Shown in pieces: positions 1-9,694 of a stretch of DNA of 21,499 nt (within the stretch, counting starts at the first letter, position 1; each line of letters starts with the position of its first letter). The stretch spans positions 1 to 21,499 of the forward strand of contig CAIYFE010000015.1 of the NCBI GenBank assembly GCA_903925445.1, read 5' to 3'. The stretch comes from an uncultured Burkholderiales bacterium (lineage in GTDB: Bacteria; Pseudomonadota; Gammaproteobacteria; Burkholderiales; Burkholderiaceae_C). A program made the translations under genes and the position numbers. The notes below the pieces were generated by a model. That model was not told the origin of the DNA. It ran no database searches and was given only the letters and a program-made list of their open reading frames with translations.

Positions 1-746
1 CCGGTTTTGTGCGCGTCTTCGATTTCTTTTTCATAGAAAGCGACCAGTTCTTTTTTGCTCATGAACATGCTGTCGATGACTTCGCGGTCGAGCAAGGAAA
101 CCTTGGGTTTCAAGATGATGGTTTTGCCGCTCTTGGTGATCAGCTCCATCTTGACTTCGCGCGCTTTGTCCAGCGTGAGCGATTTTTCGCCGTGGTAGAA
201 GTCGCCTGCATGCATGTGCGAGACGTGCGAGCGCGAGGCTTGGCTCCACTCGGCCATGCTGTGTGGGTTTTTGCGTGCGTATTCTTTGACGGCGCGGGGG
301 GCGCGGCGATCGGAGTTGCCTTCACGCAGCACGGGGTTGACGGCAGAGCCGGTGCATTTGGCGTAGCGCGCACGGAGGGCTTTTTCTTCGTCGGTTTTGG
401 GAGACTCGGGATAGTCAGGAATGTTGTAGCCCTTGGACTGCAATTCCTTGATGGCGCTGACCAACTGGGCCACCGAGGCGCTGATGTTGGGCAATTTGAT
501 GATGTTGGCTTCGGGCTTCAAAGTCAGCTTGCCCAGCTCGGCCAGATTGTTGGGAACCTTTTGCTCGTCGCTCAGGTACTCAGGGAATTCGCCCAAGATG
601 CGGGCAGCCACCGAAATATCGCTGGGCACCACATCGATGTTGGCTTGGGCAGCAAACGCTTTGACCAACGGCAAAAATGCAGCCGTGGCCAGCATGGGCG
701 CTTCATCGGTGAGGGTGTAAATGATTTTGGTTGGATCAGCGGCCAT
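1..746 (-). CDS. icd: NADP-dependent isocitrate dehydrogenase, monomeric type (5' part, cut by window edge)
   Basis: This enzyme oxidises isocitrate to 2-oxoglutarate and CO2 in the TCA cycle, making NADPH in the cytoplasm. Only the first 248 codons lie in the window; the family is about 740 residues long, so roughly two thirds is missing beyond the left edge. The start YTLTDEAPMLAT, the block FPEYLSDEQKVPNNLAELG, the block PEANIIKLPNISASV and the substrate-binding segment SAVNPVLREGNSDRRAP (about residues 134-150, with the Ser, Asn and Arg residues that bind isocitrate in this family) identify the monomeric form and not the dimeric enzyme of E. coli. The ATG at 746 gives the family's usual N-terminus and is preceded by a purine-rich AGAGAGAAGA. 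The gene follows recD after 114 bases in which I see no convincing terminator or promoter. Family assignment is firm; activity cannot be judged from a fragment. Confidence 0.95.
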   Translation of the reverse strand, partial: MAADPTKIIYTLTDEAPMLATAAFLPLVKAFAAQANIDVVPSDISVAARILGEFPEYLSDEQKVPNNLAELGKLTLKPEANIIKLPNISASVAQLVSAIKELQSKGYNIPDYPESPKTDEEKALRARYAKCTGSAVNPVLREGNSDRRAPRAVKEYARKNPHSMAEWSQASRSHVSHMHAGDFYHGEKSLTLDKAREVKMELITKSGKTIILKPKVSLLDREVIDSMFMSKKELVAFYEKEIEDAHKT

Positions 747-860
747 GTTTGTCTTCTCTCTGGTCTGTATGGATAGGTTGGAACGAAGTCGGGTTGGCTT
801 GTGACCAGCCCAGCCCTCTATTTTGACATTTTCATCCCTGCGCAAAAATTACAAACCGCA

Positions 861-2627
861 TCAACCCAAGCCGCCGCTGCGCAAAACCCGTTGATTGCAG
901 GCTTTTAGGAGTACATCCGGACGGGGTGACCACAGCGTCAAGCGCTCTTTGGCGCGGGTGATGCCTGTATAAATAAGTTCACGTGTCAGCACGGGCGCGT
1001 CTTGTTGGGGAAGTACCAGCAGAACATGCCGGAATTCGGAGCCCTGAGATTTGTGCACCGTCATGGCAAACACCGTGTCCACGTGGTCAAGCCTTGAGGG
1101 GTTGATCCAGCGGACTTTTGCCTCGGCTGTCGCAAACGCTACACGCAGCACGCCGTCGTGCGCGGGCAGGCAAATGCCAATGTCCCCATTCATCAAGTCG
1201 AGCGCGTAATTGTTGCGAGTGACCATGACGGGGCGCCCCACGTACCAAGGGCTGCCACCCAATCCCAACGCGTGTTCGATCTGGGCGTTGAGTTGGGTCA
1301 CGCCCAGCGATCCGTCGCGCAAAGCGCACAGCACGCAAAACTCGCTCAAGCTTTCTAGCAGCGCCAAGGCTTGGTCGTCGCCACACGCCTTGCCGCCTAG
1401 GTGCGGTTGAAGCTGAGACAACCAAGTTTGCCAAGCTTGGCGCACACCTTGGGCAAAGCGGGCATCGTTGGCCTGCGTGGCACTCCAGCGCGTGACGTTG
1501 TGCGAGGCAGACAGGAAGCCTTCTGGCGCGTCACGCCAAAGCGCTTGCACGGCTTGGGTGTTGTCATCGGCGTTGACGGTTTGAGCCCATTGGCCGATGC
1601 CGCTTTGGGCATCAAAGCGGTGACTGTGCGTGAGCGTGACGGTTTGCTGCGCAAGCAGCGAACCGGTGCACAGCTGGGACATGACCGCGCCTGCCTCGAC
1701 CGATGCCAGCTGGTCTTTGTCGCCGAGCAAAATCAATCGAGCGTTGTCATCGACCGCTTGCATGAGCCGCGCCATCATTTCTAAATCGATCATCGAGGCT
1801 TCGTCGATCACCACCACATCGCTGGCCAGGTGTTGCTTGTCGTGAATACCGTGCAAGAGTCGATGCAAGGTTTGTGCTTGCGTCGGAATGCTTTGTTGCA
1901 CGGCTTGGGGCATGCGGGTCAGCGCTTTTTGAATCGATTCGCTCAGGCGCGCAGCGGCCTTGCCGGTTGGCGCTGCCAAATGAATGCGCAGGGTTTGTTG
2001 CGTGGCTTGTGCCTGACTCACCAACAACGCCAACAAACGCACCACCGTGGTCGTTTTGCCTGTTCCCGGACCGCCGGTGATGAGCGCCATGCGCTGCGTG
2101 GCAGCGACTTCGCAAGCTTTGCGCTGCATGTCGTTCGCCTTGGCATCGGGAAACAACGCGTCGAGTTGCGCTTGAAGGTCAGGGGCTTTTTCAGGCGGAT
2201 GCGCAAGCCGCTGTTGAATGCTGTGTCGAATTTGCTGCTCTGCTGTCCAAGCGCGGCGCAAGTAAAGCAAGCCCTGTGGATGCGCTGCGCTGGTGTGCAA
2301 GATGAGTGGGCTGTTGTCGCCCACCGCCCAAGGCAGCGTACTGGCGGCTTGATGGAGTGCTTGGGGTAGGTGTTGAACGTGCTCCGTTGTCCAACCCAGC
2401 AGTTGTTCGGGCTGGGATTGCAGGTGCGCCAAGTCCAAGCAGGCGTGCCCCCGAGTCCATTGGTGGCTCGTCAAAGCAGCCAGCCACAAATGGCGTGCGT
2501 CGTCGCTGGCGATTTGTTGGTTCAAAAAACTGGCGAAGGCGCGATCCAAGCTGCTCAAAGGTGTTGGCGTGCCATCCAAAACAGCGTTGGTTTGCGCGCC
2601 GGGGAGCAAGTGTTGCAAGGTTTTCAT
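861..2627 (-). CDS. recD: RecBCD enzyme subunit RecD (exodeoxyribonuclease V alpha chain)
   Basis: RecD is the 5'-3' DNA helicase motor of the RecBCD complex, which unwinds and trims broken double-stranded DNA ends for RecA loading. The 588-residue protein is close to the usual length of about 600. A poorly conserved N-terminal domain is followed by superfamily 1B helicase motifs: Walker A GGPGTGKTTT near residue 185, APTGKAAARLSESI near 221, Walker B VVVIDEASMID near 273, LLGDKDQLASVEAGAV near 302, and C-terminal AMTVHKSQGSEF and YTGITRAKERL near 520-565. All catalytic residues expected for an ATPase are present. The ATG shares ATGA with the recB stop codon, so translation is probably coupled, and it is the last gene of the recC-recB-recD operon. 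Downstream comes icd on the same strand. Confidence 0.97.
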   Translation of the reverse strand: MKTLQHLLPGAQTNAVLDGTPTPLSSLDRAFASFLNQQIASDDARHLWLAALTSHQWTRGHACLDLAHLQSQPEQLLGWTTEHVQHLPQALHQAASTLPWAVGDNSPLILHTSAAHPQGLLYLRRAWTAEQQIRHSIQQRLAHPPEKAPDLQAQLDALFPDAKANDMQRKACEVAATQRMALITGGPGTGKTTTVVRLLALLVSQAQATQQTLRIHLAAPTGKAAARLSESIQKALTRMPQAVQQSIPTQAQTLHRLLHGIHDKQHLASDVVVIDEASMIDLEMMARLMQAVDDNARLILLGDKDQLASVEAGAVMSQLCTGSLLAQQTVTLTHSHRFDAQSGIGQWAQTVNADDNTQAVQALWRDAPEGFLSASHNVTRWSATQANDARFAQGVRQAWQTWLSQLQPHLGGKACGDDQALALLESLSEFCVLCALRDGSLGVTQLNAQIEHALGLGGSPWYVGRPVMVTRNNYALDLMNGDIGICLPAHDGVLRVAFATAEAKVRWINPSRLDHVDTVFAMTVHKSQGSEFRHVLLVLPQQDAPVLTRELIYTGITRAKERLTLWSPRPDVLLKACNQRVLRSGGLG

Positions 2628-5600
2628 GCGTGCATGCCTTCAAATGCAGCGTCCAGCGTTTCGATCAAAACTTGGGGTGGACGCATGGCATGAATGCCCG
2701 CGCCAGGCGTCTCAATGCCGCGCAAGAACATATAAATTGCCCCACCGATGTGTTGTTCGTAGTTGTAGTTGGGCAAACGAATTTTGAGCAAGCGATGCAG
2801 TGCCAAGGTGTAGAGCACGTATTGCACCTCGTAGCGTTTTTCGAGCACGGCGGCTTGCAGTTGGGCAGGCGTGTAGTCAGGCAGTTTGTTCGATTTGTAA
2901 TCCACCACCCAGTAGCGTCCCTCGTGGTGCACGACCAAATCCATGAAACCCGTCAACATCCCGTTGAGCACACGCGCTTGCAAAGCGGGGCGAGGCGTGT
3001 TGGGCAACACATGGGCTTGGATCCATTGATCGATGCGCTGCGCTGACAACTGATGCGCCTCAAAATTGAACTCCATCTCAGGCCACAGCTGCTCGCGCGC
3101 CAACCAGCCCAAGGTCAAATCTTTGCTGTGCGCAGCAAGTGGCAGCGGCGTTCGAGTGATGACTTTGACCCACGCATCCACTTGCTGCACCTGTGCAGCT
3201 TGAAGTTGCATCCACTGCGCTTTGCGCGCTAACAGGTCGAGCCATTCTTGTTGCAGCCATTCAGGCGTGGCCTCTTGGGCGGCTGGCCAGCCGTGCAGCG
3301 ATTGCCATTCCAACAAGTCGTGCAGCAAGGTGCCGTAGCGCGCGCCGGCTGGAAAACTTTGCCAAGGATTGGCCGTAGCTAAGGTGTCTTGGGTTGCTTC
3401 AACGGCACGCGCATCGGTGAGGGCGTCGTCCAACCGATCTTCTTGAGAAGATTCTGAAATCAAGCCACGTGTCAGCGTGCTAAAGCTGGCGGTCCACCAA
3501 TGGCTCAGATGGTTGCGTTGGGTGAAGCGAGCGGCTTGCGGCGTGATTTGCGCAGAGGTCGATTCATAAACCACCCCTTGGAGGGCAGGCAGCGTTGCCA
3601 CCGCGATGTCTGAACAAGTGCCCCACGTGCTCATCAGTTGGGTGTGCAAGTCTCCGCGCGCTTGGCGCTTGAGCAGTTTTGAGAGCGCGCTGAGTTTGAG
3701 GTCTTTGTTGAGGTCAAACTTGGTCTCCGCCACACCCAGCCACAGCGCGCGTTGCGCCCGAGTCAAAGCCACATAGAGCAGGCGCATGTCTTCGTCCACC
3801 GACGCGGTGGTGTCGCTGTCGTCTTGCGCTTCGTCCTCAAAGGCAATGGATTTGCTGGAAGTCTCGTAACGAAAGCTGCCAGCAAACGGCACAAACACCA
3901 AGGGATATTGCAAGCCTTTGCTCTTGTGATAGGTGATGATTTGCACACACTGCGCATCGGTTTCGAGTCGCACTTTTTGCGCATCGCTGTCTTGCGTGGG
4001 CTGCTGAATTTGGTTTTCTAAGAAGCGCACCAGGCCTTGTGAGCCTTGCAAACCCTGTGCCGCGTGTTGCAGCAATTCGCCCAAGTGCAGCAAATTGCTC
4101 AAGCGGCGTTCACCGTCTGCGCCGCTGAGCAGGCGTTGCGCCACGCTGGCGCCTAAAACCGGCGTGTGCATGAAAGCATGCAACAAGGGCAGCACGCCGC
4201 GCTGAAGCCACAAAACATGCCAGCGGTGGAATTGCTCCACCCATTGTTCCCACAAAGCCTCGTCATGGATCAGAGCTTGCAATTCTTCAAGTTCCAAACA
4301 CCACAAGCTGCTTGTCATGGCGGCTCGAACATCGGGCAATTGGTTGGGCGACGCGCAGGCCTTGAGCAAGCGCCAAAGATCCAGCGCCTCGAGGGACGCA
4401 TACACACTGCTGCGATCTGACAAGTAGACGCTTGGAATTTTTCGCGCACGCAACGCTGCTTGCATTGCGTCGGCTTGTTTTTGCCCTCTGACCAACACGG
4501 CCATGTCGCCCGGATGGGCGCTTGAAGCATTCAAAAGCTCGGCCATTTGATCGGCAAAAACTTGCGACAGGGTGTGCAAATGCTGTTGCGCGTTGACGGT
4601 TTTCTCAACGCCCAAGGCTGGCATGTGCCACACCGTCATGCTGGGAGCCGCTTGACCGTTGCCAAGCATGAATGGCTGGACTTTGCCGGGTGAATCAACC
4701 TGGACAAAATCAATCGAGTTGTCGCCGCGTGCTTGGCCGAAGGGTGACGCAATTCCTGAGAAAACATGGTTGATCGCTCGCACCAAGCCCTGACTGGATC
4801 GGTGGTTGGTGGTCAACGTATGCAGCGAGTCGGGGTCGCGTTGCCAAGCGTCGTTGCGCGCTTGCAAGTAGGTGTTGAGATCGGCTCCGCGAAAACTATA
4901 AATGGCCTGCTTGGGGTCACCAATCATGATGAAAGCATGGCTGGCATTGCAAGATTGGAGGTCGTAGATGCGATGCAAACTGCCGTATTGCCAAGGATCG
5001 GTGTCTTGAAATTCGTCGACCAAGGCAACGGGATATTGCTCGCGAATGGCTTGAGCCAAACGCCCGTCTTCGGCCATGACAGCGCGATACAGGTTTTGCA
5101 ACAAGTCAGAAAAATCAAAGGCGCCGCGTTGCTCTTTGGCTTGCGCATAGGCCTGCGCCACCGTCAGAGCCGCGTGCTCGATCAACTCCGACTTGCTGTC
5201 AGGCGGCGATTCAGCCGCCCGCGTGAAGAATTCCAGTTGTTGAAAAAAATACGCATGCGCTGTCAACGGTGGCCAAGCTTTGGCGAAGAGCTCGGTGTGC
5301 GTGAAACGCCGCAAGGTTTCAAGCTTGGGCGGTGTGGCCAAGTCGTTGATCCATTGCGCCAAATGCGCCACCCACTTGTCGTAATAATCTGCCCGCGCGC
5401 CTTTGATGCGGTGGGTCTGCAGCGCTTCCAGCACATCACTGGACCAAGCGCTGCGCACTTGCGCGGCCAGCGCGTCGCAGCGGGTTTGCCATTGCAAAAG
5501 CTGTTGTCCAATCGCTTGTGGTGTGTGCTCAGGTTGACGCGCAGCTCTGGGTTTTCGGTCGGCTTCTCGCCAATAGGTTTGCAACTGGTCCAGCGTGTTT

Positions 5601-6202
5601 TCGGGCGAATTGCCCAGCAGGGGCAGCAGGGTTTGCAACATGTCGCTGGGCAACGGGTACAGCCAGGTGCGCCAGTAGTCTTGCACCAGTTCGAGCTGCA
5701 AGTGGGCGGCATCTTCCAGGTGTGTTTGTTCAAACAAAATTCGGCTGTCCAAGGCGTGCTGAGTCAGCATGCGTCGTGACCAAGCATGGATGGTGTAGAT
5801 GGCCGCATCGTCCATCCAGTCCGCCGCCAAGTGCAGTTGCAGCGCACATTGCGGCCATTGACTGGGGTCGTAATCGCGGCGCAAATCTTCTAAAAAAGAA
5901 TCCAGCTCAAAACCTTCGGGCATGGGCAGGCTGCGTGCGCTGTGATCAAACCACAGCGCTGCATCGCGCAAGCGACGACGGATTCGCTCACGCAATTCAG
6001 CCGTGGCTGCTTCGGTGAAGGTCATGACCAAAATTTGTGGCGGCAACAGCGGACTGGCTGGGCTGCGTTGATGCCCCAGCACCAAGCGCACGTACAACGC
6101 GGCCAATGTCCATGTTTTGCCCGTGCCCGCACTGGCTTCGATGACTTGTCTGCCCGATAGATTCAAGCGAAGCGGTTGGAGTTTTTGAGCACCAGCTGTC
6201 AT
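2624..6202 (-). CDS. recB: RecBCD enzyme subunit RecB (helicase-nuclease, beta chain)
   Basis: RecB is the 3'-5' helicase, the only nuclease and the RecA-loading subunit of RecBCD. The chosen ATG at 6202 overlaps the recC stop as ATGA and gives 1192 residues starting MTAGAQKLQPL, close to the family's roughly 1180; the reading frame extends 23 codons further upstream into recC, but that part lacks family similarity. Visible UvrD-like motifs are Walker A EASAGTGKTWT (residues 22-32), MTFTEAATAELRERI (about 60), Walker B VDEFQDTDPWQ (about 395-405) and IGDPKQAIYSFRGADL (about 427-442). The C-terminal nuclease domain has GFMD (D1088) and DYKSN (D1101, K1103), spaced exactly as D1067, D1080 and K1082 of the E. 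coli protein, followed by QYVLYTLALHR. The enzyme therefore looks fully active. It overlaps recD by four bases at its 3' end. Confidence 0.97.
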   Translation of the reverse strand: MTAGAQKLQPLRLNLSGRQVIEASAGTGKTWTLAALYVRLVLGHQRSPASPLLPPQILVMTFTEAATAELRERIRRRLRDAALWFDHSARSLPMPEGFELDSFLEDLRRDYDPSQWPQCALQLHLAADWMDDAAIYTIHAWSRRMLTQHALDSRILFEQTHLEDAAHLQLELVQDYWRTWLYPLPSDMLQTLLPLLGNSPENTLDQLQTYWREADRKPRAARQPEHTPQAIGQQLLQWQTRCDALAAQVRSAWSSDVLEALQTHRIKGARADYYDKWVAHLAQWINDLATPPKLETLRRFTHTELFAKAWPPLTAHAYFFQQLEFFTRAAESPPDSKSELIEHAALTVAQAYAQAKEQRGAFDFSDLLQNLYRAVMAEDGRLAQAIREQYPVALVDEFQDTDPWQYGSLHRIYDLQSCNASHAFIMIGDPKQAIYSFRGADLNTYLQARNDAWQRDPDSLHTLTTNHRSSQGLVRAINHVFSGIASPFGQARGDNSIDFVQVDSPGKVQPFMLGNGQAAPSMTVWHMPALGVEKTVNAQQHLHTLSQVFADQMAELLNASSAHPGDMAVLVRGQKQADAMQAALRARKIPSVYLSDRSSVYASLEALDLWRLLKACASPNQLPDVRAAMTSSLWCLELEELQALIHDEALWEQWVEQFHRWHVLWLQRGVLPLLHAFMHTPVLGASVAQRLLSGADGERRLSNLLHLGELLQHAAQGLQGSQGLVRFLENQIQQPTQDSDAQKVRLETDAQCVQIITYHKSKGLQYPLVFVPFAGSFRYETSSKSIAFEDEAQDDSDTTASVDEDMRLLYVALTRAQRALWLGVAETKFDLNKDLKLSALSKLLKRQARGDLHTQLMSTWGTCSDIAVATLPALQGVVYESTSAQITPQAARFTQRNHLSHWWTASFSTLTRGLISESSQEDRLDDALTDARAVEATQDTLATANPWQSFPAGARYGTLLHDLLEWQSLHGWPAAQEATPEWLQQEWLDLLARKAQWMQLQAAQVQQVDAWVKVITRTPLPLAAHSKDLTLGWLAREQLWPEMEFNFEAHQLSAQRIDQWIQAHVLPNTPRPALQARVLNGMLTGFMDLVVHHEGRYWVVDYKSNKLPDYTPAQLQAAVLEKRYEVQYVLYTLALHRLLKIRLPNYNYEQHIGGAIYMFLRGIETPGAGIHAMRPPQVLIETLDAAFEGMHA

Positions 6203-9200
6203 GCCAACTCCTGGGCGTGCGACACCACGTGCGCGGCGCGAATCATGTCGCCGTACAAAGCTTGGGCCCAATGGGGCAAGTCTTGTTGAAGGTTCGCATA
6301 AGACTTGAAGACGCGCTGCAACTCTGGGCTTTTCGCCAACTCGCCTTTGCGTTGATGGGTGCCTTCAAAGCATTGCTGGGCGTCAAGTTCTGGGTTTTTA
6401 TTGTTGAAAATTTGACCGACGAGCCAAGCACATGCCGAGTCTCGCGCAACAGGCAAGATGCGCTGCCAGGCTTGTTGGTACAGCTTTATCAGTTGCTCCA
6501 GCAAGCGTTGCGCGGTTTGAGCGGGCACGGGTTCAAACACGATTTCGCCTTTGAGTCCAATTTGCACGCTGGTCGTGGGCGTGCCGCTGGCGCACGCCAC
6601 CAAGTGAAGCAGCCAGACATCGCACAAAGTGGAGCCACGCGGTTGCGGCGCCTCGTCTTTGCCTTGCACCACCGAGCCGGCACGCACATCCAATTGCAGC
6701 CACCCTTGGCCGTTGTTGTGGACTCGCCAAACCTGTTGTGTTTGCGGCCATTGCGCGCTGAAGGAAAGTTGGGTGGACTCGCCTGCAACGGTCATTTCAA
6801 AAGATTGCGTGTTGAGCGGTTGCGAATATTTCGCCAACCAAGGCGCCATGCGTTCATGCAGTGCTTGGCTGTTGCGTGTGAGCAAATCGACTTGCGCTTG
6901 ACCTAAGCCTGCCAACGCCAATTGACCGCTGAGTTGGAGTTGCGCCACGGCTTTTGCACTGTCTTCGCCAAGCGCAATGGCGTGAGTGAATTGATACATC
7001 TCCAGTGCGTTCAAGGCAAAAGGCTCGTGGGCGGCCACCTCTGACTGCGGCGGTTTCAAGCGAACATTCAAGTTGTCTTGAAAAAAAACGCTGACCGGTT
7101 GGCGCAGCAAGCGGGACAACTGCGACAGCCCCAAGCGCGTTTGCATTTGAGCGGTGGCATCGGCAAGCGCTGGTTTTTCATCGGTGTGTAAAGCGTTTTG
7201 CCATTCTTGGGCGTAAGTGAAAAATTCACTGGGGGCTTGAAAGTAGCGCGGTGAAAAAGCTTGCAAGGGTTGCATCGGCGCAGGTGTTGTGTGGTCCCAA
7301 GCCAGATTCAAGTAGTCCATCAGTTGTGCGACCAGCACCGAAGGCGGTAACTCTTGGTGATCGTTGGTGCGCTTGCCTTGCCAGCTGATGTAGAGTTTTT
7401 GGCGTGCCGACAAGACGGCTTCTAAAAACAAATAGCGGTCATCCTCGCGCCGTGACCGGTCGCCTGCGCGCCAAAGGGCGGGGTCGCGCATGAGATCAAA
7501 GTCAATGGGCGTTTGCTGACGCGGGTAGTCGGCCTCGTTCATCCCCAGCAAACAAACGACTTTGAAGGGGATGGAGCGCATGGGCATCAAGGTTGCAAAC
7601 TGCACGCCCCCACCAAAAAAACGTTGGTGCAAAGCGGGTTGTTGCAGCTGGTTGAGCCAATACTCACGCACCACGGCCAAGGGCAGGGGTTCGTCCATGC
7701 GGGCGAGTTGACACTCGTTCAACCAACGCTCAAGAGGCGCCATTACGCGTTCGAGCAAGCGTTCTTGGGCATCGGTTTGCGCTTTGAAAAACTGCTCTAC
7801 CAACTGCTGCAACACGCGCACCCATTGCTCGGGCGTGTGTGTTTGCTGCAAGAGCTGGATGTGAATCTGGACTTGGTTGAGCCACTGCAGCAGGCCTTGC
7901 GCCAAATCAACGTGCAAGCCGCCCACGCCTTGCGCACCGAGGGTGTTGTGCCAAATGGTTTCTTCTGCGCCCAATGCATAGCCCAGCAACAAGCGCTCAA
8001 GCCCAAACAGCCACGTGTTTTGATTGGCTGTCTCTAGCGCGCTGGCCATGCCCCATTGGCTGCGATGCTGTGAATCCAAGCCCCAGCGTATGCCAGCGTT
8101 GTCCATCCACTGGTCGATGGTTTGCACGTCTGCTTCGTCCAAGCCAAAGCGTTGTCGCATTTCTTCGACTTCAAACAAACTCAGCCATTCCAGTCGCGTC
8201 AGCCGCAGCTGCGGCAGTTGCAGCAGCATGTCCAGAGCCTGCACCAAGGCTTGTGCGCGGGGCGTGGTGTCAGCCACGGAGTAAGTCAGCCGTTGCGGTT
8301 CTCGTCCAAACACGGCATGAATGTGTGGCGCAAAGCTGGCCATGTCAGGCACCATGACCATGATGTCGCTGGCTTGCAGTGTGTCGTCGGTGTCCAGCCA
8401 GTGCAAGATGTGATCGTGCAAGACCTCCACTTCGCGCTGCGCCGAATGGGCTTGAATCAGTTGGATGCTGATGTCTTGCGCATTCAAGGAGCGTGGGTCT
8501 GTGGGAGGTGGCTGCAACTGGAGCACATCCGATTGCAACCATTCCAAGCGCGTTGGCTCGCGCTCAGCACAGCGCGCTTGCTCGGCAGGGTCAATGAACA
8601 TGTCCACCCGACGGAATTGGGCGGCGTAGCGCTCGACCTCGTCAAAGCCGTCCAACAAGTGCAAGTAATCGCGGCCGTGTTTGCCCCAGGCGGCCAACAA
8701 AGGATTGGTCTGGGTGTGCAATGCAAACTGCGCCTCCAGACTCAGGTTGGCGCTGGGTTGCGGCAACCCCGATTTCACGCGTTGGCGACGTTGGCTCAAG
8801 GCCGCCAACGGACGGTGGCTTTCGACCACGTGCCCCCAATGGTGTTGGCAAGGGTTTTGAACCCACATCAACACCTGACACACCCGTCCCAACGCAGCCA
8901 AGGCTTCCACCGTTTGCATGGGCAGCGAGGTGACGCCAAACACCATCAAGCGTTCAGGCACTCCAACGGGGCGTTGGGTGGCATCGAGCTGAGCCAAGCG
9001 CTGAATGAAGGCGGCGTGAACCTGCGAGCGCGATTGAAAAGCGCCGGCCTGCGTGTCGTTTTTCAAATCGGCCAGCACGTCGCGCCAAAGCAGCGCCTGC
9101 CAGCGTTGCTCATCGGGCAAGACTTCGTCATGGCCTTGAGCCCATTGCGTGAGCCAATCGGCTCGGTAGTTTTGATAGCCATCAAAAACATCGGCGATTT

Positions 9201-9621
9201 GCTGCGCCAGCTGAAAAAGCCGGCGGGTCTGCGGTTCGCCGTTGGCAGCGTTCAAGTAGCGCTGAAGGGGCGCAAATTCGGGGGTTGGGAGCAGGTGGGG
9301 CAAGCGCCGCATGAGACGCCAAGTCAAGGGCGATTTGTCCAGCGGCATTTGCGCCGGCACCGAATCAGGGCCCAAAACATGGCGATAAATCTGCCACAGC
9401 ACGCTGGAAGGCAAGTCGATTTGCGTGGCCGCGCAAATCCCCAGCTCTTTGGCCAGCGTCAACTCCAGCCAGTGCTTCATGCCATTGCTTTGCACCAAGA
9501 GCACTTCAGCTTGCAGCGGCTCTAACGGATGTTCACGGATGAATGCCAGCATCAAATCCCGCAAACCTTCAAGCTGGTTGCTGTGCAGCACCATGAAGCC
9601 AGAGGAAGGGGTGTGTGGCAT
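6199..9621 (-). CDS. recC: RecBCD enzyme subunit RecC (gamma chain)
   Basis: RecC holds RecB and RecD together, splits the DNA strands and recognises Chi; it has a helicase-like fold without working ATPase motifs, and none is seen here. The protein has 1140 residues (E. coli RecC 1122). Family marks are the N-terminal MVLHSNQLEGLRDLM with ILVQSNGM-type sequence (here VLLVQSNGMKHWLELTLAK), VMVPDMASFAPHI, and FATLMPMRSIPFKVVCLLGM followed by NEADYPRQ. The start is uncertain: the ATG at 9621 gives nine extra residues compared with an ATG at 9594, which would match the E. coli N-terminus; neither has a good ribosome binding site. It is the first gene of the recC-recB-recD operon and is divergent from the binding protein gene, with only 58 bases between them for both promoters. 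Confidence 0.96.
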   Translation of the reverse strand: MPHTPSSGFMVLHSNQLEGLRDLMLAFIREHPLEPLQAEVLLVQSNGMKHWLELTLAKELGICAATQIDLPSSVLWQIYRHVLGPDSVPAQMPLDKSPLTWRLMRRLPHLLPTPEFAPLQRYLNAANGEPQTRRLFQLAQQIADVFDGYQNYRADWLTQWAQGHDEVLPDEQRWQALLWRDVLADLKNDTQAGAFQSRSQVHAAFIQRLAQLDATQRPVGVPERLMVFGVTSLPMQTVEALAALGRVCQVLMWVQNPCQHHWGHVVESHRPLAALSQRRQRVKSGLPQPSANLSLEAQFALHTQTNPLLAAWGKHGRDYLHLLDGFDEVERYAAQFRRVDMFIDPAEQARCAEREPTRLEWLQSDVLQLQPPPTDPRSLNAQDISIQLIQAHSAQREVEVLHDHILHWLDTDDTLQASDIMVMVPDMASFAPHIHAVFGREPQRLTYSVADTTPRAQALVQALDMLLQLPQLRLTRLEWLSLFEVEEMRQRFGLDEADVQTIDQWMDNAGIRWGLDSQHRSQWGMASALETANQNTWLFGLERLLLGYALGAEETIWHNTLGAQGVGGLHVDLAQGLLQWLNQVQIHIQLLQQTHTPEQWVRVLQQLVEQFFKAQTDAQERLLERVMAPLERWLNECQLARMDEPLPLAVVREYWLNQLQQPALHQRFFGGGVQFATLMPMRSIPFKVVCLLGMNEADYPRQQTPIDFDLMRDPALWRAGDRSRREDDRYLFLEAVLSARQKLYISWQGKRTNDHQELPPSVLVAQLMDYLNLAWDHTTPAPMQPLQAFSPRYFQAPSEFFTYAQEWQNALHTDEKPALADATAQMQTRLGLSQLSRLLRQPVSVFFQDNLNVRLKPPQSEVAAHEPFALNALEMYQFTHAIALGEDSAKAVAQLQLSGQLALAGLGQAQVDLLTRNSQALHERMAPWLAKYSQPLNTQSFEMTVAGESTQLSFSAQWPQTQQVWRVHNNGQGWLQLDVRAGSVVQGKDEAPQPRGSTLCDVWLLHLVACASGTPTTSVQIGLKGEIVFEPVPAQTAQRLLEQLIKLYQQAWQRILPVARDSACAWLVGQIFNNKNPELDAQQCFEGTHQRKGELAKSPELQRVFKSYANLQQDLPHWAQALYGDMIRAAHVVSHAQELA

Positions 9622-9671
9622 GTCTGAAAAAAAACCAAATGAACAACAACCCGTGAGGATACTGTGTAAAG

Positions 9672-9694
9672 TTGAGGCTATGAAAAAACCTCAA
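9672..9694 (+). promoter_or_regulatory. possible start-site hairpin of the Bug-family gene
   Basis: TTGAGG (9672-9677), which contains the only plausible Shine-Dalgarno sequence for the gene starting at 9680, is the perfect complement of CCTCAA (9689-9694) inside codons 4 and 5. The 11-base loop holds the start codon. A six-pair stem could limit ribosome access. This is short enough to be chance. Confidence 0.25.

Noticed and set aside
9..776. 255-codon plus-strand reading frame at the left edge
   Set aside because: The minus strand here codes for the conserved isocitrate dehydrogenase; the plus-strand product (rich in Phe, Gly and Val) matches nothing.
4766..5779. 337-codon plus-strand reading frame opposite recB
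   Set aside because: It is antisense to conserved RecB helicase sequence; no support for a separate gene.
8122..9525. 467-codon plus-strand reading frame opposite recC
   Set aside because: It is antisense to recC, has no recognisable domain, and its composition reflects the complementary frame of a long gene.
9425..9679. Longer N-terminus of the Bug-family receptor
   Set aside because: The extra 85 codons lie antisense to recC and would bury the signal peptide; the ATG at 9680 gives the family's normal length.
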